Shown in pieces: positions 1-7,857 of a DNA stretch of 36,982 bases (the stretch's first letter is position 1; every line of letters begins with the position of its first letter). The position numbers and the translations under genes were made by a program. The notes under the pieces were generated by a model that worked only from the letters and a program-made list of their open reading frames with translations, made no database searches and was not told where the DNA came from. The DNA is from an uncultured Thermoguttaceae bacterium (lineage in GTDB: Bacteria; Planctomycetota; Planctomycetia; Pirellulales; Thermoguttaceae): NCBI GenBank assembly GCA_934725735.1, contig CAKVCP010000007.1, forward strand, positions 1 through 36,982, in the 5' to 3' direction.

Positions 1-2
1 CC

Positions 3-512
3 CAACCTCCGTACTCCTACGCGGGGGTAATTCTCGGCAATTATACGGCGACAATCGATATTTTCGTAAATCAGATGCGCGTGGGCGATCTCCTTCTCAT
101 GCCCAACGGCGAAGATATTCACCTTGGTCAAATCGTCGGCGATTACGACTTCGATCCTCGTGTCGCCGACGACGCGACGGGGTACCCTCACCAGCGCCAA
201 GCGGGGTGGTTGACGTGCGTCTCGCGCAAGGACGCCTTGTCCCTCGAGCTGCGCTTGGCGCTCAAAAACCAGAGAACGACCGCCGATCTGTCGAAGTTCG
301 CGCGGGAAATCGACGCGCTAAGCAAAGGCGAAAGACTCCCGACAAATAACGCGTCCGAAAAGGCGTCTCAAAGTCCCGACGACGTCGACGTCATGGAAAT
401 GAGCTACCCGCTGCGCCCCAACTTCACGCTGACATTTAAAATCCCAAAGGATATTACGCGCGACGAAGCTCAACGTCTGAGTCGTTTTTTTGCCACCCTG
501 TACTTCAACTAA
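3..512 (+). CDS. C-terminal part of a COG4127/Mrr-N-like protein (5' end outside the window)
   Basis: The reading frame is open from the first bases of the window, so the ATG at 75 is probably internal and the gene starts upstream. The visible part is about 169 residues. It has the pattern GDLLLMPNGEDIHLGQIVGD, then YDFDP, HQR, GWL, VSRKD and LRLALKNQRT. I associate this pattern with the small beta-rich domain of COG4127/Mrr-N-like proteins, which often sits beside nuclease or nucleotide-sensing modules. A linker follows, then a tail ending in a PLRPNFTLTFKIPKDIT stretch that resembles a recurrent bacterial C-terminal segment. No nuclease motif is visible, but most of the protein may be missing. 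It lies 44 bp upstream of a UvrA paralogue on the same strand, so co-transcription is plausible. The domain assignment comes from recalled motif similarity and is moderate; the function is unknown. Confidence 0.6.
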   Translation, partial: QPPYSYAGVILGNYTATIDIFVNQMRVGDLLLMPNGEDIHLGQIVGDYDFDPRVADDATGYPHQRQAGWLTCVSRKDALSLELRLALKNQRTTADLSKFAREIDALSKGERLPTNNASEKASQSPDDVDVMEMSYPLRPNFTLTFKIPKDITRDEAQRLSRFFATLYFN

Positions 513-556
513 AAGATTACGCAACGCCGTTCGTTGGAAAGAATTGAGAAAAAGCG

Positions 557-3034
557 ATGATTGAAAAAATACTCGTGCGCGGCGCGAAGGTTCATAATCT
601 CAAAAACGTCGACGTCGATATTCCGCTCAATAAAATCGTCGGAATTGTCGGCGTCTCCGGCTCCGGAAAATCGTCATTGGCGCTCGGAGTCCTATACGCC
701 GAGGGCTCGCGACGCTATCTTGAAGCCCTCTCCACTTACGCCCGGCGACGCATGACCCAGGCGACGAAAGCATGCGTCGACGACGTCCTCTACGCCCCCG
801 CCGCGCTCGCTCTCCATCAGCGGCCCTCGACGCCCGGCGTTCGCAGCACCTTCGGCACGGGAACCGAGCTCTTCAACACTCTTCGACTCATGTATTCGCG
901 CTTGGCGAATCATCGTTGTCCCAACGGCCATTACCTTCCGCCGACTTTGGCGGTCGCCGCAGAAAAGGAGCTCGCGTGTCCCGTGTGCGGCGCTCGTTTC
1001 TACGCCCCTTCCGCTGAAGAACTCGCCTTCAACTCGCAGGGCGCCTGTCCGAAATGTTCCGGCACGGGGCGCGCGCGTTCCGTTGATCTTGACGCGCTCG
1101 TTCCCGACGACTCCCTCACGATCGACGAAGGCGCCGTCGCTCCCTGGAAGACGCTGATGTGGTCCCTTATGACCGACGTCTGCCGCGAAATGGGGGTGCG
1201 CACCGACGTTCCCTTCCGCCTCCTATCCCCCGAGGAAAAAGAGATCGTCTACCATGGCCCCCCCCTCAAAAAGCGCATCCTCTACCGTCCGAAAAACTCC
1301 GAGGGCGCGGTGGAGCTCGACTTCACCTATTACAACGCCGTCTACACGGTGAAAAACGCCCTCGCGAAGGTCAAGGACGAAAAGGGGATGAAGCGCGTCG
1401 AAAAGTTCTTGAAGGAAGACCTCTGCCCCGACTGTCATGGATCCCGACTCTCCGCTGCGGCGCGCGCCCCCAAACTCCGCGGATTATCCCTCGACCAAGC
1501 GTGCGCCATTCCCCTCGCCGAGCTTGTCGCTTGGGTCGACGGCGTCCCGGCGACGCTTCCGGAGGAGATGCGCACGATGGCGGATAATATCGTCGCCGCG
1601 TTCCAGACCCCTGCGAAGAGGCTCTTAGATCTCGGCCTAGGGTACCTGACTCTCGACCGTTCCGCGGCGACTCTCTCGACGGGGGAACGCCAGCGTATGC
1701 AACTGGCCCGCGCCGTGCGCAACCGCACGACCGGCGTTCTCTACGTCCTCGACGAACCCTCCATCGGCCTACACCCCGCGAATATCGTCGGTCTAAAAGG
1801 AGTGATGCGCGATCTTATCGCCGACGGCAACACCGTAGTTTTGGTCGACCACGACGTTCAAATCCTCCGCGAAGCCGACTGGTTCGTCGAGATGGGCCCC
1901 GAAGCGGGCGCAAACGGCGGGCGCGTGATCGCCCAAGGGACGCGCGACGCGATCGAAGCGAACCCCGCGTCGCAAATCGGCCCCTTTCTCGCCGCCAAAG
2001 AGAATCCGCCTCTGCGTCCGCGCGTTCCTCGAGAAGAGCTCTTCGACTGCGGAGCCATCCGCATGGAGACGTCCGCGATTCACACCGTCAAGCCGCTGAC
2101 CGTCGAGATCCCCAAGGGGCGCCTTACGGTCGTAACCGGCGTCTCCGGCTCCGGGAAGACGACGATGGTCTTGGAGTCACTCGTCCCCGCGCTCGACGCG
2201 AAGCTCAAGGGGGAAGCGCTCCCGTCGCACGTTCGCGCGATCGACGCGGAAGGGATCGAGCGCGTCAAACTCATCGACGCGACTCCAATCGGCGTGAACG
2301 TCCGATCCACCGTCGCGACATACGCCGGTATTCACGACGAACTGCGAAAACTCTACGCAAAGTCCCCAGACGCGAAGGACGCCGGATTCAAAGCGGGAGA
2401 TTTCTCCTACAATTCGGGCTCCCTGCGTTGCCGCGACTGCGACGGCACGGGCGTCGTCAATCTCGACGTTCAATTCTTACCCGACGTCGACGTTCCCTGT
2501 CCCGACTGTCGGGGATCCCGCTATTCGAAGCTCGCCTACAGCGTCAAACTCGTCAATAAGTCGGGCGCAAGCGTTTCTCTTCCGGAGTTGATGGCGATGG
2601 ACGTCGTCGCCGCGCTCGAGTTCACGAAAGAGATGAAGTCGGTAAACCAGAAATTGCAGATTCTTCAGCGCTTAGGGCTCGGTTATCTCACGCTGGGCGA
2701 AGAAACGCCGAGTCTCTCCGGGGGCGAAGCGCAGCGTCTGAAATTGGCGAGCGAAATCGGCAAGACGCAAAACGACTCGATCTTCGTCTTCGACGAGCCT
2801 TCGATCGGGCTCCATCCCCTCGACGTGCGCGTCCTTCTGCGCGTTTTCCAAGCGCTACTCGACGCCGGCGCGACCGTCGTCGTCATCGAACATGACCTCG
2901 ACGTGATCCGCGCCGCAGACTATCTTGTCGACATGGGGCCCGAGGGGGGAGAAAGGGGGGGAGAAATCGTCGCCTGCGGAACTCCCGAGGAGGTCAAAAA
3001 ATCGCCGCGAAGCGTCACCGCCAGATTTCTATGA
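557..3034 (+). CDS. UvrA-like ABC ATPase, class II type lacking the UvrB-binding domain
   Basis: An 825-aa tandem ABC ATPase of the UvrA family. Two Walker A motifs (GVSGSGKSS near residues 32-40 and GVSGSGKTT near 528) pair with two Walker B/D-loops (VLDEPSIGLHP near 397, VFDEPSIGLHP near 745). The second signature is canonical (LSGGEAQR near 720); the first is degenerate (LSTGERQR near 373). Zinc-module cysteines appear as CPVCG and CPKCSGTG, LCPDCHGS, and CRDCDGTG with CPDCRGS near 624-660. After RSTFGTGTE the chain passes almost directly from RCPNG to CPVCG, so the roughly 110-residue UvrB-binding region of classical UvrA (about 940 aa) is absent. That is typical of class II UvrA paralogues such as the DrrC type, linked to tolerance of DNA-binding drugs or antibiotics. 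A housekeeping role with UvrBC is therefore unlikely. No strong Shine-Dalgarno precedes the ATG. Confidence 0.9.
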   Translation: MIEKILVRGAKVHNLKNVDVDIPLNKIVGIVGVSGSGKSSLALGVLYAEGSRRYLEALSTYARRRMTQATKACVDDVLYAPAALALHQRPSTPGVRSTFGTGTELFNTLRLMYSRLANHRCPNGHYLPPTLAVAAEKELACPVCGARFYAPSAEELAFNSQGACPKCSGTGRARSVDLDALVPDDSLTIDEGAVAPWKTLMWSLMTDVCREMGVRTDVPFRLLSPEEKEIVYHGPPLKKRILYRPKNSEGAVELDFTYYNAVYTVKNALAKVKDEKGMKRVEKFLKEDLCPDCHGSRLSAAARAPKLRGLSLDQACAIPLAELVAWVDGVPATLPEEMRTMADNIVAAFQTPAKRLLDLGLGYLTLDRSAATLSTGERQRMQLARAVRNRTTGVLYVLDEPSIGLHPANIVGLKGVMRDLIADGNTVVLVDHDVQILREADWFVEMGPEAGANGGRVIAQGTRDAIEANPASQIGPFLAAKENPPLRPRVPREELFDCGAIRMETSAIHTVKPLTVEIPKGRLTVVTGVSGSGKTTMVLESLVPALDAKLKGEALPSHVRAIDAEGIERVKLIDATPIGVNVRSTVATYAGIHDELRKLYAKSPDAKDAGFKAGDFSYNSGSLRCRDCDGTGVVNLDVQFLPDVDVPCPDCRGSRYSKLAYSVKLVNKSGASVSLPELMAMDVVAALEFTKEMKSVNQKLQILQRLGLGYLTLGEETPSLSGGEAQRLKLASEIGKTQNDSIFVFDEPSIGLHPLDVRVLLRVFQALLDAGATVVVIEHDLDVIRAADYLVDMGPEGGERGGEIVACGTPEEVKKSPRSVTARFL

Positions 3035-3090
3035 CCCCGGCGTTCTAACCGCCTACGCCCCTGAGCCCGCGGCCCTTTGAGACAAAACGA

Positions 3091-3119
3091 CCCGCGACAG
3101 TCGCCATGACCGTCGCGGG
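3091..3119. terminator. Bidirectional hairpin between convergent uvrA-like gene and cysE
   Basis: CCCGCGAC (3091-3098) pairs perfectly with GTCGCGGG (3112-3119) across a 13-nt loop. It lies between two convergent genes, 57 bp after the uvrA-like stop and 48 bp from the cysE stop. The T-tracts are weak on both sides (CTAATTTT on +, TCGTTTTG on -), so efficiency is uncertain. Confidence 0.6.
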
Positions 3120-3166
3120 CCTAATTTTCCGAGAGGATTGCGAGTCGTTCGCGTCGGCGCGTTCGC

Positions 3167-4111
3167 TCAACGACGCATGCGCGTAACGAGCTTCGGTTCC
3201 TCGATGAGAACCGTCGAATTCGGCGCGACGGACTCCGTGATCCAGACGCTCGACCCGATCGTCGAGTTTCGCCCGATCACGACGTTTCCGCCGAGAATCG
3301 TCGCGTTCGCGTACACGACCACGTTGTCCTCAAGCGTTGGATGCCGCTTCGTATTGCGCACGAGGTCGCCGTTCGAGTCCCTCTTAAAGCTCAGCGCGCC
3401 GAGGGTCACCCCTTGATAGAGCTTAACCCAGTCGCCGATCTCGCACGTCTCGCCGATTACGACGCCCGTGCCGTGATCGATGAAGAAATGTTCGCCGATC
3501 TTCGCGCCGGGGTGAATGTCGATTCCCGTGTTCGAATGGGCGTATTCGGTCATGATGCGCGGAATGAGGGGAACGCCGAGCTCCCAGAGGACGCGCGCGA
3601 CGCGGTACACGACGATCGCGTCGAAACCGGGGTAGCAGAAGACGACCTCGTCCGTCGACTTGCACGCGGGATCCCCTTTAATCGCGGCCTCGGCGTCCAT
3701 CGCCAATTTGAGGCGAAGCTCGGGGATGCGCCGCAAGAATTTGCGAGTGATCTCCTCGCCGCCGCTTTGAACGCGCTGGCGCAAAAACGCGTCGCAAGAA
3801 TTCGTCCCTTTGCAGAGAGCGCGCGCTATCTGCGCGCTGAGCGTCTCGAAGACGTCGTCGACAAGACACCCGACGTAATATTCGATATTCGACATATCAA
3901 GACGATCGCGACGACGATAGCCGGGAAAGAGGATTTCGTTGAGGTCGTTGAGCACGCGAACGATCGCCTCTTTGTTCGGGAGAGGGCAACAGTCGAGACG
4001 ACTCGTCGAGGGCGTGAGGGCGTACGACGCGACAATATTCTTGGTTAGCTCTGGAAGAGTCGAACGAATCGAAGTCGATCCGTTCCCGACAACGGGTATT
4101 TCTGACGTCAT
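3167..4111 (-). CDS. cysE: Serine O-acetyltransferase (EpsC/CysE family)
   Basis: A 314-aa enzyme that transfers acetyl from acetyl-CoA to L-serine, giving O-acetylserine for cysteine synthesis. The N-terminal half (about 1-170) is the helical SAT domain. The C-terminal half is a left-handed beta-helix built from hexapeptide repeats. In IDIHPGAKIG and DHGTGVVIGE the predicted catalytic pair is Asp198 and His213, 15 residues apart as in E. coli CysE (Asp143/His158). The substrate-loop context YQGVTLGALS is also present. The length and the YPGFDAIVVYRVAR segment fit the longer EpsC-like subgroup. The start has a GGGAG Shine-Dalgarno a few bases upstream and a good promoter about 45 bp further up. 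The gene is monocistronic and converges on the uvrA-like gene. Confidence 0.93.
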   Translation of the reverse strand: MTSEIPVVGNGSTSIRSTLPELTKNIVASYALTPSTSRLDCCPLPNKEAIVRVLNDLNEILFPGYRRRDRLDMSNIEYYVGCLVDDVFETLSAQIARALCKGTNSCDAFLRQRVQSGGEEITRKFLRRIPELRLKLAMDAEAAIKGDPACKSTDEVVFCYPGFDAIVVYRVARVLWELGVPLIPRIMTEYAHSNTGIDIHPGAKIGEHFFIDHGTGVVIGETCEIGDWVKLYQGVTLGALSFKRDSNGDLVRNTKRHPTLEDNVVVYANATILGGNVVIGRNSTIGSSVWITESVAPNSTVLIEEPKLVTRMRR

Positions 4112-4153
4112 TAAAAAACTCCCGATAGTAACGACATAGAACGCGCAGTTCGT

Positions 4154-4183
4154 CTATTATCGGACGGTGGCGCGCTTTGTCAA
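4154..4183 (-). promoter_or_regulatory. Sigma-70-type promoter for cysE
   Basis: Read on the minus strand, TTGACA (4183-4178) is a perfect -35. It is followed after 16 bases by GATAAT (4161-4156), or after 18 bases by TAATAG (4159-4154). The element lies about 45 bp upstream of the cysE start in a divergent intergenic region. Confidence 0.75.
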
Positions 4184-4250
4184 GAATCGGCGCGACGCTA
4201 AGGGGCGCGCGGGGATTGGCTTAGGAGGCGACGCGCAAACGCCGCGCGTA

Positions 4251-4279
4251 TTGTCCTAGACGCTTAACGCGAGTATAAT
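4251..4279 (+). promoter_or_regulatory. Sigma-70-type promoter for the membrane protein gene at 4325
   Basis: TTGTCC (4251-4256), a 17-base spacer and a perfect TATAAT (4274-4279). The predicted transcript starts about 40 bases before the ATG at 4325, which also has a GGAGG-type ribosome site at 4309-4315. Confidence 0.75.
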
Positions 4280-4324
4280 AGAGACGGAATTTTATCACCT
4301 ACACCATGCGGAGGCGGACGTCAT

Positions 4325-5623
4325 ATGAATAGCAATACCGACGAAACACGCGACGATTTTGTTTCAGACGCAGGTCAAGCGTCGGAAGAGAACGCCAAAT
4401 TTATTCTCAAGAACGATCCTCAGACGGGGCTTCACCTCGACGAAGGAGATAGCGACGACTGCTATGAAATCAGCGCCAGTCAGGAGGCGCCCGAACCGCC
4501 GACGCCCCCTAAGCCCGAGATCGAGGAGCCCGCGCCCGGCGCCGACGACGTTTACGCCCTAGCCGAACCCGAACCGCGTCCGACGCCTGACCAGGGAATC
4601 GCGCCGAAAGAGCCCGGCGGCGGAGTTGCGCCCGCGTCGAGCCGCGCCAAATCGAAGAAACGCGCCAAGAACGTCGAAAACGGCGAAGAGGACGACGTCT
4701 CCGTCGACTCCCTCTATGAACGTCGGCGCCGCTCCCTTGATGAAGAGGAAGAGCAGAAGTTGATCGTTGAACGCGATCCCCTACCTCCCCTTCCATTCTT
4801 GACAAATATCTTCAAGCCTTTCCGTTCCGCAGGATTTCTCGCCCGCGCGGGGATGATCGCCGGCACAATCTTCGTTCCCCTTGTGATAGTCGCCTACATT
4901 TTCACGCGCGTTCTCTCTACGAACGTCGCGGGCTCTTTCGCCGAAAATCCCGACGCATCGGCGTGGACGGCGTATTGGGGGAGCCTCTGGGCCGCGCGAT
5001 ACTTCTTCATCCCCTTCTGCTTCGTCTGGGGAATTTTCGCCGTGCCCCTCTCGATCCAGATCTTCGTCGACACGGCGAGCGGCGCGGACGAAATCAACGA
5101 CTGGCCCGAATTCAGCGTCGTGGGCGCGATCGGTCAGTTCTTGTGGATCGCCTGCATCGTCGTTCTCGCGGGTATTCCCGGCGCGTTCCTCTTTCCCACG
5201 CTGGGCGCCGATCCGTTCCTCGGCATGGTCGTCTCCGCGACGATTCTCGTCCCGATCTTCTACCTCTCGTGCATGCAGGCGGACGAACTCTTCGCGCTCG
5301 TCACGAAGGACGTCGCGTTGAGCCTCAAGAGAACGTTCAAGAGTTGGTGCGTCTTCCTAGGAATAGGTTTCCTATTCCTCATTGGAACACTGACGATCTC
5401 CGCATTCCTGCTCCGCGGCGCCGTCTCCCCTGAAGGCGGAGCGCAAGTAAGCTTTGCGCGCGTCGCGATCAACTCTGCAATCCTTGCCGTCTTCTTCAGC
5501 GTCATTCCGTCCCTCTATCTTCGTTTTCTCGGAAGACTCGCCTGGATTATCGAAGACGACGTTCGCGCAAGAATGAAAGAACAAGTGGAAAAAGAAACGT
5601 CCGAAGAATCGAGAGACGAATAA
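4325..5623 (+). CDS. Polytopic membrane protein with a long acidic N-terminal tail
   Basis: A 432-aa protein I do not recognise. Residues 1-150 are low-complexity, rich in Asp, Glu, Pro and Ala, followed by a basic patch (AKSKKRAKN) and a second charged stretch (YERRRRSLDEEEEQK); this part is probably cytoplasmic and disordered. Six hydrophobic segments follow, roughly at 174-196, 226-249, 265-290, 297-317, 342-364 and 379-402, and the short tail is charged. There is no signal peptide before the acidic tail. The start is set by a GGAGG site and a strong upstream promoter. The stop is two bases before the next gene, so the two are probably co-transcribed. Acidic tail plus a six-helix core is a layout seen in uncharacterised planctomycete membrane proteins. 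No transport or enzymatic motif is visible. Confidence 0.85.
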   Translation: MNSNTDETRDDFVSDAGQASEENAKFILKNDPQTGLHLDEGDSDDCYEISASQEAPEPPTPPKPEIEEPAPGADDVYALAEPEPRPTPDQGIAPKEPGGGVAPASSRAKSKKRAKNVENGEEDDVSVDSLYERRRRSLDEEEEQKLIVERDPLPPLPFLTNIFKPFRSAGFLARAGMIAGTIFVPLVIVAYIFTRVLSTNVAGSFAENPDASAWTAYWGSLWAARYFFIPFCFVWGIFAVPLSIQIFVDTASGADEINDWPEFSVVGAIGQFLWIACIVVLAGIPGAFLFPTLGADPFLGMVVSATILVPIFYLSCMQADELFALVTKDVALSLKRTFKSWCVFLGIGFLFLIGTLTISAFLLRGAVSPEGGAQVSFARVAINSAILAVFFSVIPSLYLRFLGRLAWIIEDDVRARMKEQVEKETSEESRDE

Positions 5624-5624
5624 C

Positions 5625-6386
5625 ATGAACGCGTCCCCTTACAAACCTGAACCGCTAAACTTGACCCGGCGCGGCAATCCCCTCGAGGCGCTGCGCGACG
5701 TCTTCGCTCCATGCGTCGATTCGAAATACGCGCTCTTCATTCGCTCCGGACTCTCGAAAGAAACGCGTTCCCCCGTCCTGGGCGTGCGAGTTCCCGTCTT
5801 GCGTTCTATCGCCGCGCGCGTCGAAAAAAGCGAGATCGAAAAGACGATTGCGACGCTCCTGCGCGCGGGCCCCGACGCGCTCGAAGAACGCCTCTTCGTC
5901 GCTATCCTCATTGGAAGACTTCGCGCGCCCATCGACGCGAAGTTTCCGATGCTCCGCGCCTTTTTACCATTCGTCGACTCGTGGATGGTCTGCGACGGGA
6001 TCGCCTCGTTCGTCAAACCTCTTCCGAAGGAGAAGGAGCTCTTTTGGGGCTTTCTGGGAAACTTATGCGAGAGGGGAACGCCGTACGCGACGCGTTACGG
6101 GCTCGTCAACGCCCTGAAATATTATATCGACGAGAGCTGGATCGACGCGGTTTTGTCCCGCGCGGAGACGGTCGCGCGGCGTCAGCTCGACGCGCGATGC
6201 GTGGAGATGGCGCTCGCGTGGCTCGTCGCGGAGGTCGCCGCGCGGTTCCCGGCTCGGGCGTTGGCGTTCTTGCGCGAAGAATTCCTCTCCCCTAGCGTGA
6301 AAAAAAAGGCGATTCAAAAAGGTCTCGAATCGTTGCGCCTCGCAGACGACGTGAAGGCGGAGCTCAAGAGGATGCGCGAAGAGTGA
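5625..6386 (+). CDS. DNA alkylation repair family protein (AlkD-like HEAT-repeat)
   Basis: A 253-aa all-helical protein resembling the AlkD/DNA_alkylation family, whose characterised members are HEAT-like glycosylases that excise bulky or cationic alkylated bases. Recognisable pieces are GVRVPVLRSIAARVEKS, ALEERLFVAILIGRL, the VDSWMVCDGIASF segment (near 120-132, the W..CD helix typical of these proteins), and RYGLVNALKYYIDESWIDAVL. The C-terminus has the usual helix ending in IQKGLESLRL. The ATG follows the upstream stop by one base, indicating translational coupling with the membrane protein, although the functional link is unclear. Glycosylase activity cannot be assumed, because many relatives lack the AlkD catalytic Asp and I did not align it. 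A strong bidirectional terminator lies 56 bp downstream. Confidence 0.85.
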   Translation: MNASPYKPEPLNLTRRGNPLEALRDVFAPCVDSKYALFIRSGLSKETRSPVLGVRVPVLRSIAARVEKSEIEKTIATLLRAGPDALEERLFVAILIGRLRAPIDAKFPMLRAFLPFVDSWMVCDGIASFVKPLPKEKELFWGFLGNLCERGTPYATRYGLVNALKYYIDESWIDAVLSRAETVARRQLDARCVEMALAWLVAEVAARFPARALAFLREEFLSPSVKKKAIQKGLESLRLADDVKAELKRMREE

Positions 6387-6442
6387 GCCAAAGGCGCGCG
6401 GTCGCGCGACGTCCGCGCCTCAAAGAAACCCCAAGAAAAAAA

Positions 6443-6473
6443 AACGCCGAGACGTAGATTCTCGGCGTTTTTA
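6443..6473. terminator. Bidirectional intrinsic terminator
   Basis: AACGCCGAG (6443-6451) pairs with CTCGGCGTT (6461-6469) across a 9-base loop. It is preceded by a run of nine A residues and followed by a T run, so it can work for the alkD-like gene on + and for the minus-strand operon ending at 6719. Confidence 0.85.
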
Positions 6474-6718
6474 ATATCGGTAGAAGCGGGACTCGAGCGC
6501 GGACGTTCGCGGCGATCTCAACCCCAAAAAACCGCCTTGAACGCGCTTGGCGCCGCAGTGTTCTTCGCGGCGCGGCGCTACTTCTGAGAAAGCGGACTCG
6601 ACGATCCGTTGTCTTCGTCTTGTCCTACCTGCAAAATTAACAACCCAAACTATTGCAAGCGCGCTAACCTTCCCAGCGTCTTCATTCCTCCACCGTTTGC
6701 GTTCGGTTCGCACCCGAC
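6474..6718. other. Stretch without a recognised gene
   Basis: About 245 bp between the shared terminator and the stop of the 81-aa gene. A minus-strand frame starting at a GTG (6713) runs through it, but its product is Arg-rich and unlike any family I know. A perfect hairpin with a 7-bp stem (6550-6556 with 6567-6573) lies in the middle. I recognise no tRNA, SRP, 6S or RNase P elements. It is probably a long 3' untranslated region of the minus-strand transcript. Confidence 0.4.
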
Positions 6719-6964
6719 TCAGCTTGTCGGATGAATCTCGCTAATCGAACGACCCAGCTTTTTCTGCGTCGTCGTTTTGCCCGCGACTCGCGCGCGCGTT
6801 TTACCTTCCGCTTCCTCCGTTTCGTCGCGAAGGAAACTCATAATCTTATCGCGAGACGTCTCGGGATCGTGCGGCGCTCCCATCGTTTCGACCGCGTCAG
6901 ACACGCCAAGCAGAACGGAGCGTTTCACGCCCTCGCGAATCCATTCAAAAAAGTTGAAATCCAT
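6719..6964 (-). CDS. Small conserved-looking planctomycete protein (81 aa)
   Basis: The longest open frame begins at 7069, but the N-terminus MDFNFFEWIREGVKRSVLLG starting at 6964 looks like the true one. It has an AGGATAGGAT-type ribosome site just upstream, while the residues before it have no protein-like character. The first 35 residues predict an amphipathic helix followed by a GVSDAVETMG turn. The rest is charged (DKIMSFLRDETEEAEGK) and ends in a basic, Lys/Arg-rich tail. I recall similar short planctomycete proteins beginning with an FFEW-REGVK pattern, with no assigned role. It is the last gene of the minus-strand cluster and ends about 250 bp before the shared terminator. The helix could be a membrane-surface or protein-docking element; this is inference. 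Confidence 0.65.
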   Translation of the reverse strand: MDFNFFEWIREGVKRSVLLGVSDAVETMGAPHDPETSRDKIMSFLRDETEEAEGKTRARVAGKTTTQKKLGRSISEIHPTS

Positions 6965-7107
6965 CTGTATCCTATCCTCATTCCAGCCGTTAGACTTGTT
7001 TCGACCGTCCCTGGTCGGTTGCGTTTCATTCAACAGACAGAAGGTAAGAAAAAGGGCGCGCCCCGTCAAGCGCGCTTTGTCAAAAATTTTGGCGAAAAGA
7101 AAAATTT

Positions 7108-7846
7108 TTAGAAGTTCCCCAAAGACTCTCTCTCCAGCGCCTCCGGAAGATACTCGAGCGCGCCGGAAAAGATTTCGCCGCAGCTTCCGCGAAAGACGAG
7201 GGACGCTTGCGAATCGAGGGGCGTGGGCGTTTTATTCACGACGACGAAGGGAACGCCCGCGTCGCATTCGCGCGGAAGGCCCGCTGCGGGATAGACCTGA
7301 AGCGAAGTCCCCGCGACGACGAGAAGACGCGCCTCCCACATGCTCCGATACGCCGCGTTAAGCGCCTGAAGGGGAAGTTCCTCGCCGTAAAAGACGATCT
7401 CTGGCTTCAAAACGCCCCCGCAAGCTTCGCAGCGCGGCGTCGTACCAGACGCCGCGCTCTCGCGAAACGACGCCGACTCATAAACCTTATCGCACCGCAA
7501 ACATCGCGCGGCTCCGAGCGTTCCGTGAATCTCGCTCACACGCGTCGAACCCGCGCGACTATGCAGCTCGTCGATATTCTGCGTCACGACGTCGATAGAA
7601 GGGCGCGAAGCGCGCGTAGAAGGAATCCGGATTCTCAAGAAATCCCTCGAGCGAAAAGAGAGACTCCGACGTCTCGCTATAGACCCCGTCCGCCGAACGA
7701 AAATCGGGGAGTCCGCTCTCCGTCGAAATACCCGCGCCGGTAAGAAACGCGATTCGGCCCGCGTCCGCCAAAAGACGCGCAAAGGAGCGCAAAACATCTT
7801 CGCGCTCCTCAATCGTCCCTTCCGTCCATTCGAAGTATCGAGTCAT
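7108..7846 (-). pseudogene. SIR2-family NAD-dependent deacetylase, frameshifted with an internal deletion
   Basis: Two frames together make a sirtuin. The first, from the ATG at 7846, encodes the NAD-binding start: FLTGAGISTESGLPDFRSADGV with GAGIS at residues 37-41, up to about Tyr84. The second frame takes over at about 7596 with IDVVTQNIDELHSRAGS, the catalytic-His motif EIHGT, two zinc CxxC pairs (RCLRC and RCEAC), KPEIVFYGE, GTSLQVYPAAGLP and VNKTPTPLD, ending at 7108. Only about 50 residues separate GAGIS from TQNID, where bacterial sirtuins have about 80. So some 30-35 residues, including the usual PN..H helix, are missing and the phase is wrong. This fits a deletion that was not a multiple of three. 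The junction carries CTTCTA on both sides (7596-7620). It could be a pseudogene or an assembly error. It lies 11 bp downstream of the acidic-tail gene. Confidence 0.8.
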
Positions 7847-7857
7847 TCAGTCTCTCC

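Noticed and set aside
6471..6713. Minus-strand 80-codon frame between the 81-aa gene and the terminator
   Set aside because: GTG start, Arg-rich, no recognisable pattern, and its stop falls at the edge of the terminator stem. I left it as part of the unassigned stretch.
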